Assembly (NCBI GenBank): GCA_029990175.1
Contig: JARKIP010000005.1
Location: forward strand, 67,644,501 to 67,708,500
From: Petunia secreta
Taxonomy: Eukaryota; Streptophyta; Magnoliopsida; Solanales; Solanaceae
Reading direction: 5' to 3'
DNA: 64,000 nt
Shown here one piece after another: positions 34,501-45,500 of this stretch; position 1 is the first letter of the stretch, and each line of letters opens with the position of its first letter. A program made the position numbers and the translations under genes. The notes beneath the pieces were generated by a model. That model saw only the letters and a list, made by a program, of their open reading frames with translations, did not search any database and was not told the origin of the DNA.

Positions 34501-37500
34501 TGCTGTGTGCTATTGCCCTCCCACACAAATATTCTTCTTATTTTGTCCAACTGTTTAAGAATATTACTTGGGATAGGAAAAAGAGACATGAAGTAAGAAG
34601 AATGCTGTACATCACACTATTTATTTTAGTCACTCTAACCCCCCTAAAGATAAATATTGGGCCTTCCTAGTTGCTAACCTTTTTTCAAAATTTTCTACAA
34701 CCCCTCGCCAAACTTGTTTGCTCTTGTGTTTTGCTCCCAATGGAAGGCCTAAATATGTGGTAGGGAAGGCACCTGTACTGCAACCCAAAATACCAGCTAG
34801 TTCTTGATTATTTGTGACCGTATTGACTGGGAATACTACTGAAATGACACCTTTTATCCTAATTTCATGACCGGGAACAGATATTTCCATAACAAGCAAC
34901 TTCACAGAGATGAGCCATCTAAATCAATGAAATCAGGGAGAAACAACATAAACGCAGTGCTCTACTTTCTCAAGTCTTTAATGCTGCCTAGTAACTGAAA
35001 GATCCCACCAGTTGATAACAAAGAATCTATCTGGTAGTTTATAATAGCACAAAGAAAAAGAGCTCAAGCATATCGTACATTGCCGTTTTCTCGATCAATA
35101 GAATCTTTCATCCCTTTCAGCATTAATTATACAGTAAATGAAATGCCAAATGCCCGAGTGTGGAGTGTGCCTTGCAACATTAGAAAAAGGTTCATGGACA
35201 TCACCATTTTCTCTATCAATTTACTTTTCCAGCCTTAGCTAGATTCTATTAGGAAGCAAATAATGATCTAGGATGCCTAATGCAACAAGAAAAACAAGAA
35301 TATATAAGGTCTCTTTCAGCGTCCGAGAAATGATTGTAAAGATAGTTTTAATATATCTTCAAAACTTGGAATACTACAATGGAAAAGCAGAAAGGAATGA
35401 CCCTGTAAAGTGGTTGAGATACCTTTGGATGCGCCAGAGCTTTCATCAAGGAGGTAAAAGGTATTTTAGGGTACTCAGTCTCTGAGAATTTAGGGGAAAA
35501 AAATGTTAATAGATATAATTAAATCAACAACATTTCTTGAGCACACAAGCCAAACCTGTTATGTCAGATGGCCAAGGAAAACTGGACAAAGGCATCCATC
35601 CCCATTTACTTTTACGACGTTCCTCGTAATGCCTATCATGTAATTGCAAAAAATTCAAGTAGATTTAAAGGTGCACAATATTATACTGGTGGGACAAGAT
35701 TGTTACAAAAACACCTCACTGTCAAGAATAGGTATGGAAGTGATAATTAAATCAACAGCATTGCTTGTCAAATAACGATGTTGAACATGTTGATCACGCA
35801 ATTGAGTTTCACACTTAACATTGTCTCTTTCTATTTTTGAATAATAAATAAGGAGTTTCACACCTAACATTTTACCATATATGTAATAAAACTGGAAGAA
35901 GAAAGACCTCATGAGTTGTAAAACAATGTCATCTTCATCAGATAAGTAGGAAACTCTAGTTAAGGGCATTAGGACAGCATGCCACAATGCTTTATGAACA
36001 TCAAATCTAATGTTGGTGAGTTTCACCCATCGATTGTGCTTGAGAAAATTAGCGCCCACTTTCTCGTTGGAATGATCAATGGTTACCCTCAAGACAGTTC
36101 CAAGAGCGGGCAAGGTACAGAGAATATCTCTTGGCAAAGGAAAGGCCACCGGCTGCAACGGAAGTGGGTTTTCCATTTCTTCTTCTAGCCTGTAATTCAT
36201 GAAAAAATGTGCCACAGCATATCAGGATCAGGTAGCAAATCATCTATAACATATGCAAAAACTTTCTTGGAAAGAAGCATGCATGCATGCATGCAGATAT
36301 TCAGTGAACCTCTCCGAATGTACTTATGTTTAACAGAGGTTTGATTTTATCATTTTTCAGTAAGGGGTTTGATCTTACCATTTTAACTAATTCGGATATC
36401 CAGGGGAGTCCATCAATTACTCCTCACGCACAAGTCTCTCACATCAAGCAGGAAGCCAGGAACCAATTAAAATTTGTCTACTAACATCATAGGTATACTC
36501 CTAGTCCAAAGCCTGATTAGAAAGTAAAAGACTCACTTTGTTTTGATAGTGACTGGTGGAGTATCCGTGCCATCCCACACTAGAAGCATCCACTTATCTT
36601 CTGCAACTTCACATACATGAAGAATCTTGCATATGCCAGTGTATTTGCAATGGAAGTGTTAGTGAATATGAACATAGTGACAATACTCAAGAACAAGTGA
36701 ACCATATTGTGCTTGCATCCAGATACATTTAAGGGCAGAAGACTACCTTGCAAATCAAATTAAAACGGTCTCCTTCTCTGATCTCTTTCAAGGAGTGGAA
36801 ATCAGTTGAACCTATCAAGAGAATGAAGAATATTCTGAGTACCAAGAAAATTGTAAGCATATTCTGAGAGAAACAAGAAAACTCAAAAAATAAAATAAAA
36901 GGAGAGGAAAAAAAACAAAAGCACTACCTAATATAAATAGCATCTGTATTGTACTCCTTTTTTTTTTCCTTTTTTTCTTTTTTAAAAAATAGTTTTGTTG
37001 GAGGCTAGGGATGGAGGGGATTCTGTGATTGGATTAATCCTTTATAGCAAAACTGATGCTTCAAAATGTAATCAACATATTTCAGGATACAGTTAATATC
37101 AATTGAGATTATCTAAGAGGCTATATCAAATCAAATAGATGACTAAAGGTAAATGTGCACACAGTCGCACGCATCTCAAACACGTTCTGCAGGTGGCGAA
37201 CTTGGTTGCTCCATCCTATGCTATATGGATCCATTAATTGTCTGGACATGTTAGTGTCGAACAATTCTGACAAGGGTACTTCATCAAAATTCTTTTGAAC
37301 CACACCAAATATTCATTGAACTATATGTATCTTTACATCCATAATGGATATGTACTCCTAAATGAGCCCATCAAAATAGTATACATTCCTCTATGCAGCC
37401 TTCATCAGCTAAATAACTAATCATTGTGTACTTAGCTCAGAATTCTATTATAAGCATCGGTATGAAGTTGGAACTATTGATGAGAATACCTGTAGTAACC

Positions 37501-39573
37501 CGGTGATCAACCAGCCACTCCATCAACCTCAGTATAAATTTCTTGTCTTGCTCTCCAGCATGATACTTAGAAGAACATTGGTAAGGAAGGAAGTTCGAGC
37601 TATTATTTCTGTCAAATATTGCAAATGAAGAGAACTTCTTGTTGAACAGAGCATAAGTATCGGATCCATGGGTTTTCATCTGCACACCCACAAATACCAC
37701 TTGTAAAGATTGAGACCATATGTTTGTTTCCAGAAAATAATACTTAAGAACAACAGAAATTCACTCAAACAGGACAAGATCATGCATTCAATTTGTTGGT
37801 CAATCCAGTAAATTCTATTATTTCCTTGAGAAATTGACTCCTTTGTTCCACTTGGCCTTCACCAACAATTTATAATAGTAGATTAATAAGCAGTTCAAGA
37901 AAACAAAGGCTAGAAGATAGAAGGGCTATGAAAAACAAAGTTACCAATTTACTCTAATCAATTTTTGAGAAGCAGCAAGCACTTCTCTTAAGAAGATAGA
38001 GAGAAAAACGTCCAACGTCCAAGTGCCTTAAATATCTATCAAGTGATAGAATAATTGCAAAGGCGGCCCATCATAACTCGGAAGATTACAAAATCCCACA
38101 AAACGATACAAAACAATCTCTCTTAGCTACTTCTGTTAAAAGGAATATAGCTGAACCGTGACAGATGTCAAAACATCAATAACCAATGTTTTTGACTTGA
38201 TAATCTATTAAACGAAAACCTCATGAGCTGGTCCATATAAAGTGCTCAAGCTACAATTTTGGGCTGGGGAAAGAGTTCACACTTTTGAAATCCATGAATT
38301 GTATAAAATGCCAATGTAGCTCCATATGTAAGCCTTGTAGTAACATGATGCATATTTTTCAAACGAGAATTCAGCCCATTTCAACATTTATTTCAGTGTG
38401 CAGTAACTCTGAATCTAAGTTCAATATTTTCATCACATGTACATACTACATGTGTTCATAAAAATGAAGCAATACCAACAAGGGTACAAGCAAATATTAG
38501 AACAAAATAAGTTACAAACCACAACTTGAGAAAGCTGAATTATATCACCAACAGTCAGAACTTGGGGAAGTTTGTCCATAGTCTCGGCGAAGAAATTAAC
38601 TGTCATCCCTGGGCTTGGGAAGGACTCATCAATGATCTTAATGATGCAAAAGCAATCTACACACAAACAAAAGAAACCAAAAGCACATTTTACACAATGC
38701 TGGGAAAGAAAAGAAAAAAACAACTTCAGAATATGCCCATATACCAAAATGTGATTAGTATAACATACACAGCATGGTGTGCACCTTTTATGTACTACAT
38801 TTACAGTTCTCTTTTTCTTTTTAATAACCGAGAAATTCTGTAGGGCCAGTGGAGCACGGCTTGAAACTTAGTGGGTAACGACCGGCCCTCGACCCTTATC
38901 CACTTAAATACAGACTTTTTCCGTGGCAAAGTTCAAATTTATGATGTGCACCTAACCTGCATATCACAAGCTCAGCTCTTACCACTAAACCAAAACCTTG
39001 AGAGCAAACATTCCTCCTTTACAAATATTTTGCTAAAAGTGCTACTATCAAAAAGTACCTTCTTTCTAAATCTTTTTCCTAAAAGTGGCTCACCCTTCGA
39101 AACTCGGTGATACTAGGCTTTTGTCTGTTGTTGTGTTCAGACATGTGATGTGCACCTAACCCACACGTTACAAGTTGAGCTCTTACCACTGGACTAAAAC
39201 CCTCCAAAGCAAACATAATATAAAGCATTTTTAGACTGATAAAAATGAATAAAGTGGTACTATCATAAAGTACGTTTATTTCTAAATTATTTTTCTTAAA
39301 AGTGGCTCACTTATCGAAACTCGGTGATACCAGACTTTTATCTATTGTCATCACGCATCGTAAGCTAAACTTTTACCACTAGACTGAAGCCCTCGGAAAC
39401 TGGTAAAGTTGTATAAAACGGAAGGGAAAGAGTATAGAAAAAAAATGACCAGTGCCCTTGGACTGTTTGGGAAGACCAGTTTCAACAACAACTGCAATGA
39501 GATTAACTTTTTGATTAATAGCAGCTCTAGCATCTTCTATTTGAAGGAACTTGTAGTCTTCTTTCCCAGCCAT
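31524..39573 (-). CDS. POT1: POT1, protection of telomeres protein 1 (single-strand telomere DNA-binding), ten exons
   Basis: Splice model: 39573-39450, 38656-38520, 37679-37490, 36811-36747, 36625-36537, 36189-35908, 35632-35556, 35481-35423, 33053-32901, 31739-31524. Every junction has GT and AG and all phases agree, giving 463 residues, about the usual size for plant POT1. Exons 1-3 encode the first OB fold (INQKVNLIAVVVETG, SFPSPGMTVNFF, YQCSSKYHAGEQDKKF). Exons 4-6 encode the second (REGDRFNLICK, WDGTDTPPVTIKTK). The later exons carry GVYRIRLTLEDPTARIHAYL and the C-terminal FFDGYP and NPPWIMCCLKSY motifs. POT1 family proteins bind the telomeric overhang or the telomerase complex in the nucleus; in plants, paralogues can differ in which. 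This appears intact and is the only clear host gene in the window. Which paralogue it is cannot be told. Confidence 0.93.
31747..31884. repeat. 69-bp tandem duplication at the edge of the last POT1 intron
   Basis: GTGAAGTAGCATCG starts at 31747 and 31816, offset 69, and the copies continue through CCAAGCTTAACAAGTTTGTA. Partial relatives occur at about 31894 and 32435 within the same intron. The left copy abuts the last-exon acceptor at 31740. Confidence 0.8.
33322..34925 (-). mobile_element. 5'-truncated LINE (L1 type) in a POT1 intron
   Basis: Lies in the intron between exons 8 and 9, same strand as POT1. A 16-base T run (33322-33337) is the poly(A) tail read on the plus strand. Upstream on the minus strand are the end of the reverse transcriptase (TTYLGLPLGAKHKSKQVW, near 34770) and a zinc-binding RT-associated C-terminal domain (FLHCSVSRDIWG near 33750, then IPRCIIWTVWRERN near 33600). 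Frames are broken. AATGAAAT borders both sides (33312-33319 and 34926-34933), a plausible short target duplication. A run of about 20 C's lies at 34458-34478. Confidence 0.8.
38843..39400 (-). repeat. SINE-like repeats, about three copies, in POT1 intron 1
   Basis: CTCTTACCACTRRAC-type ends occur near 38974, 39180 and 39372. Two copies share CTAAAAGTGGCTCAC and CGAAACTCGGTGATAC about 215 bp apart. Read on the minus strand, TAGTCCAGTGGTAAGAGCTC resembles a tRNA-type A box, suggesting a tRNA-derived SINE duplicated in tandem. Confidence 0.5.
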
Positions 39574-39658
39574 TTTTTGAACTAAGGAACTTTGTTTTTT
39601 AGAAGGAATTTAGGGTGCAAGAAAGAGTGTTCTTCATTTTGATCATTGTGGGTAAAGA

Positions 39659-39900
39659 GCCCGTTTGGGTGAGCTAAAAGTGACTTATAAGCTTATAAGT
39701 CCATTAATATATGTTTGGTAATCTCAAAATTTTTGGACTTATATGCCATAAGTTGCTTAAAATCCACTTTTTGAGAAATTAGAAAAGTGGTAATCCTAAC
39801 TTTTTGGTAATCCTAACTTCTCAAAAAGTGGCTTTTAAGTCACTTTTTGATTTATAAGCCACTTAAAATAAGCTGCTTTTAAGCCCACCCAAACAGGTTC
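39659..39900. mobile_element. MITE in the POT1 promoter
   Basis: About 240 bp with inverted ends: CCCGTTTGGGTGAGCTAAAA at left, and the complement of AAGCCCACCCAAACAGGTT at right. Further inverted blocks built on AAAGTGACTTATAAGC lie inside. It begins about 85 bp upstream of the POT1 ATG. Possibly of hAT type; I did not find a clear 8-bp duplication. Confidence 0.7.
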
Positions 39901-39902
39901 AA

Positions 39903-41428
39903 AATGTTGTAGAGGCTCGTTTTTTCCGGAGTACATAATGTGGTTGAATTTTGAAAAATAAAATATACTCCTTCCGTCCTTTTTCAAAAAGAAAAAGTCC
40001 TAACCCCGTCTCGACGCCCCTAAACAATAACAATAACACGAATCCTAAGCTACGACACGAGAAAGAATGGTCAGGTTTAGTTTTTAGAGTCGGTCGATAG
40101 GTAGGCAGAAGCTCGTTATTTTTAATGCACTTTACTTGTGAAAGATAACCCGGTCAGCAAAAGCCCTTGACATATGAACAAGAAAACATGTCCTTAACGG
40201 GATAGTGCTGACTTTCATACAGGTTTTTAAGTGTCTGGATTTGACTTGGACACAAAATGTTTTTAAATTCAATTGTTTAAAATTAAAGTCGCTTTAAATT
40301 TTATGATCCAAAAAAAATCTTGAAATTAAATAGTTACCGAATATATAAGAAAAGATACTCTTTTTGAGATGGACTAAAAAATAGAGGTAGTCTCCTAAAT
40401 TGTGACCTGTGACATCCCAACTAAGATTAACTATCTCGCATCGGTATAACATAGAAGAGATGCTGGGTATATAGTAAACATGCCTTAGAATCTAGTGTCG
40501 CATTTTAAAGTCATGCGGATCTAGGTCCAAATCGGACAATATCACTAATGGGTTGGCTGTTACATGACCGATGGTCCCCACGTCCGCTTTTCTCCGCCCG
40601 CAACCCAATAAGTTGGCAAAGCCAACACAAGATTAGGGCCGTCCCCTTCATTCTATGTTGACCCTGGCCCGGGCTGGCTTCTTGGGAAGCCCCGCTCCGT
40701 GGGGTCAACATTACGAAATTAGTCAGGTTCAGTTCTGACTATAGCTGCAACCTATCTCATATTTGGCCGCCCTCGATTACAAACTCGAAATTTTATATTT
40801 TTGTAGTTGAACTTGAAATTGGAGGAGGGTATTTAACATTTGGACATGGAGATTTTTCCCTTTTTAAGAGAAAAAATTCAAAACATTTTTTTGGTTACGT
40901 ACATTAGGATGACTTTTGGGTTAGTTTTTCATGATGAGTTTTTCAAATTTAAAAGATTGGCAGTGACTAGTTTTTTTAGTGAAAAAAGTTTTAGTCATAA
41001 TATTAGAGTTCTAGTCAAATATTTTACAAATAGAAATTGATATGTTTAAAAAGTAAGTACATATATAAGTCCTAAAAAAATGCCACATGGACCAAAAAAA
41101 TTATTTGGTTGCGAGTAATCGTATCTTCTTGAGCAACATTTTGTTTCAGGAGTTCACCGTCGATTTGCTCAACTCATTTTACAATAGAAATGGTAACTCG
41201 AGACAATATATTGGTCGGGTTATATTGATGGTTTAGACGGCACTAGTTAACGGAGTATGTTTCAATTAAGAAATATAAAAATTAAATAACTCAGCACTTT
41301 TTAAGGCAAGTTGTTTATTTTAGGAAATGTCATTTCTACATATAATAACTAAAAGTAGGTCAATTTTAAAAAAGAAGTGCAAAGTTACAACTCGGTGTAA
41401 AGAATGCTGAGTTGTTGTATTTTAAACG
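39903..41428. other. Intergenic sequence upstream of POT1
   Basis: No supported gene. About 40390-40740 is GC-richer and opens GTGACATCCCAACTAAGATT; it resembles a small LTR/TRIM-like repeat, without a partner found. The rest is AT-rich and plain. Confidence 0.35.
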
Positions 41429-41610
41429 GAAAATGGTCAAAAATACCTCTAACTTATTGAAAAAAGTTTAAAAATACCTTTCGTTAACTTTTTGGGCCAC
41501 ATATACCCATACAGTCAACCTTTAGGACTAGATGTGCCCTCAACGTTTTATTTACGCTCAAAATTACCCTAAAAATTAACGGAATTCTAAAAATAATAAT
41601 TAAGAAAATA

Positions 41611-42233
41611 AAATCCATTACCAATAGATTAGGAGAAGTTTTGACCCTTTTCATTTAAAAATTATAGGTAGATTTTAAAAATTAGCTCTTGACTTATTAT
41701 TTATTTAAAATAAAATTTGACAAAAGGTGTTTACTAGTTGCAGATGTATATACGCAATATAAAATAAAACGGAGAGTACAACTAAGTACATATATAATGT
41801 AAGCAATATCTACTGATTATAAAAATCGATTGATGATTTTCTAAAAATATATATAGTTATTTTTTATTGCTAGATATTATACAGTAATTATATATGTATT
41901 TAAGTTGTACTCTATTTTTTCAAACACGTTTCTAATTATTTTTCTTTTCTCTAATTGATGGTCTATCGGAAACAGTCTCTCCACTTTTGTGGGGATAAGG
42001 TCTACGTACATCTCATTCCAGACCCCACTTGTGGGATTATATTGGGTATGTTATTGTTTAAGTTGTACTCTTCATTTTATTTTATATTGTGTATATACAT
42101 TTGCTAGTAGTAAATACCTTTTGTCAAAAGTTTATTTTAAACAGATAATAAGTCAAGTGCTAATTTTTAAAATCTACCTATAAGTTTTAAATGAAAAGGG
42201 CCAAAACTTCTCCTAATATATCGGTAATGGATT
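41611..42233. mobile_element. Inverted-repeat DNA element with a SINE fragment at its centre
   Basis: The arms 41611-41783 and 42059-42233 are inverted copies (AAATCCATTACC, TTAGGAGAAGTTTTG, ATAGGTAGATTTTAAAAATT, AATATAAAATAAAA), roughly 85-90 percent alike. The left side extends to about 41429 with TGGTCAAAAATACC sequence typical of transposon ends; no matching extension is seen at right. The loop contains the SINE-like sequence at 41955-42058. Confidence 0.7.
41955..42058 (+). repeat. SINE 3' fragment (Solanaceae-like)
   Basis: The stretch with GGTCTATCGGAAACAGTCTC, then AGGTCTACGTACAT and CAGACCCCACTTGTGGGATT, ending GGGTATGTTATTGTT, looks like the 3' half of a tRNA-derived SINE I associate with Solanaceae genomes. 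The 5' tRNA-like half is missing. Confidence 0.55.
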
Positions 42234-42548
42234 TGAAATATCCTTCTTTAATATTAGGGTAATTTACACTCTGTACCCATGCATATAAAACTAATTACCC
42301 CACATACCCACACCAATTCTTTGCACCCATAGATTTAATAATATTTACACCCTCTACCCATTTCCCTATTTCCCTCCAAACAATATTCAGTTTCTCTCCA
42401 AAATTGATCGTTTCCCCCATTTCCCCATCTGATTACATTCCATTTCCCCCAAAATTGACCTGTTTCCCCCATTTCCCCATCTGATTACATCCCCCAAATC
42501 CATGATTCAAACCCCTGCTTTAATTGATTTCAACCTTTTCTACTAAAA

Positions 42549-45500
42549 TGATAAACCCTAGTTCAAAACTGAGCTTGCAGCACGTTTACCAACGTAAACG
42601 TGCTAACCGTCCTGAATCCACTAGTTCTCCACCGATTGCAAACAGTATGGAAATCGTTACTGTTGGTTCGAATTAGCCTAAGGTACTTTATGACGTCAAT
42701 CTCCCTATTTTTTGTATCCCTATTACGTTTTATTATGTATATTTTTTTATTAAGCAGAATATCATAGTGGTATAGTCCTTTAAACTTGTTTAAACTCATT
42801 CATTCTGTGTATGTTTGTAGTGTACAGTTTTTCACAATAGTATATTGCTGTTAACCAAGGCTAGTGTGACGACTTTACAGACACTGCAGTATAAAAACTG
42901 TCAAATTACTAAAGTATAGGATTTTTGTTTTGTATACTTTTTTATTATGAAGTAATGGTATACTTCTTTAAGTAAAAAAGAAGTATATTGACAATTTATT
43001 GACAGTTAATCAAATCGGAAAATTTTCCATGAGAAAGTGTAACTTACATGTTAACGATGTGGAAAGAAAGGTCACAATCGTAGGACATGCAAAAATGTAC
43101 CTATAGAGTCTTGATATACCAACAAATTATATTGCTTTCTTTTATTTTAGTGTGTGTCTGAAATAACTGATGCTTTTACTGTTCGTGCAATTTGTGCATA
43201 ACTGCTAGTTGTATACATTGGTAGTGTGTGGTATACCCTGTTGGTATACTGGATTTATTGTGTTGGCTATGAAATGGTATGGTGTTCAATATCAATTGTT
43301 CTTTACCGTGTAATAAAATTTGTTCAATATGAGTATTTCATTGTATATTTTTCTAGAATACACGGTACGTTTACTCGTTAGTTCATTTACAGGACAAAAT
43401 ATATTCCCACTTTTGCTTTATTGTAGTGGTGTTGATTCTGTATAATTGGTTTGTATATACTTCTGTAGTATTTGGTTTACCACAAAAGTATACAAGTTTT
43501 AGTGTGACAACTTTTTTTTCTGTACCTTTTTATTATGCAGTATACCCTAATGGTATACCTCTTTAATTAAAAAAGAAGTATATTGACAGTTTACGTGCAG
43601 TTATATTGACAGTTTTTACTGTCAGTTTTGTGAATTGCTGTCTAATAGAATTTTTTGAATTAATTAACGAATCAGCTCAACTGCATGAAGTAGGTAGTTT
43701 TTGAACTTTGTCATATGTATTGTAGTGCTTATGATGCCAATCTCCCTATTTTTTGTAGGTTTGGAATTTTTATTTGCCTTTACATGAAACCTACTCTCCA
43801 AAGATTGCGTATGACGCCAATCTTAATATCATTGATGATTTGAAGTCAGCCTTGACCCCGACACAACTCCAGCTATTTAGAAAAACTTGCTTTGGCTATT
43901 TTTTGGATATGCCAAAGCAAACAAAGCAGACTCGGTTTGTACAGTATTTGATGAGTAGGCAGGTCCATCATGATTCGCCAAACGTTTTATGGTTTGATTT
44001 GAATGGCTGTCAATTACGTTTTGGACTTGGTGAGTTTGCATTAGTCACAGGTCTAAAATGTACGGGTGTCCAGGAGGTGGTTTATCGTGAAGACAATAAC
44101 CTATTACGCATGGATTTTAACGGGTCTGCCAATGTCACCCGACAGGAGATAGCGCATCGTTTTGAAACGAAATGTTGGGGAAATTCTGACACTGATGCGG
44201 TGAAGATTTCTGTTTTGCATTTTCTTTCTTCATTCCTTTTTCTACCACTAAAAACTGCATGTCTTGCTCGGTGTTATGTTGACTTAGTTGATAGTGGTAA
44301 CTTTAATGATTACCCATGGGGTATTGACATTTTTAAGGTTACAAGGGAATCACTTCATAAAAAAGTTGTTAGATGTCCCTACATTTGCAAGGCATGCTGG
44401 GTTAACGCATGCTTTTCAGATTTGGTTTTGTGAGTACTGTCCATTGATTGGGGGAAAAGTTGCTATTCGAGTTGGCACCAAGATTCCAAGTATGCTCAAT
44501 TGGGAAGGAAAGAAGCGACTTGCAACTAATAGTTCTGAGTTGGATGTATTTTATTTGCCGGTTGAAACTGTACGTGTAGTGTCACTTTTATAGGATATAT
44601 TCTTTTTACATAATATGTCATGTCAGTATACTGCTTTGTGGTATTATACCTTTAAAGTATACCTTTACATTTTTGTTTTGTTTTGTTTTGTTTTGCTTTT
44701 GCATGTTGCACTATAATTCAACAGTTGAAGCCTAGTAACACTACTCCAAGTGATGCTGAGTAGGCAGAATTAGAGTTGGATGACTTAGAATTTGGCATAC
44801 CCAATGAGCATCAGGCCCGTCGTTTCATTGTCATTGAGCATACTAATAATAAACAGCAAAGTAAGCAAGGTGATCCTGGAACATGTCAGATTCAACAGGG
44901 ACTGAATGAAGAGTTTGCTGCAACTGCAAAAGCTAGCAAGGCAGCTAGGACATTTGTTGCTTCAACATCAGTTCCTTCTCAAACAAGGGCCGTTGATACG
45001 AATGAAAACCTCGCAGAATTCAAGAAAGTGGTATGTTTAATCATTTCTATTTTGCTGACTATCAGTTAATGTACAGTATTTTTAAACTGTTCATATTTCT
45101 GACACTTTTTTTTGTTAGGTTGATAGTGGCTTTCAATCTTTGCAGACTTACGTTGATACTAAATTTATATAGGGTCATTGTGTTTTTTCGACTGTTTATG
45201 CGTTTTCATTATCTATAGGAATTTATACATTTGTTCTTCTAATTTAGGGGAAGAAAGAATTTGATGATTTCAAGGAACACATCAATGGCAAGTTCACCAA
45301 GCTGCTAAATATAATTGCTGATGAACGTGTGCCCGGATATATAGTAATCTTTTTCTTTTGTTATTGTATATTTCTAGATTCTTAAATGTATGTATTTCAG
45401 TTAACTTAATTAAAAACAAAAAGGGTGGGTAGTTTTTAGTTAAAGTAGTATACTTTTGTGGGTATACAGTCTAGTATAATGAACATACAATAGAAAAAGA

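Noticed and set aside
37121..37303. An extra POT1 exon
   Set aside because: The frame does not fit the phase between exons 3 and 4. The flanking exons already join cleanly, with conserved sequence on both sides.
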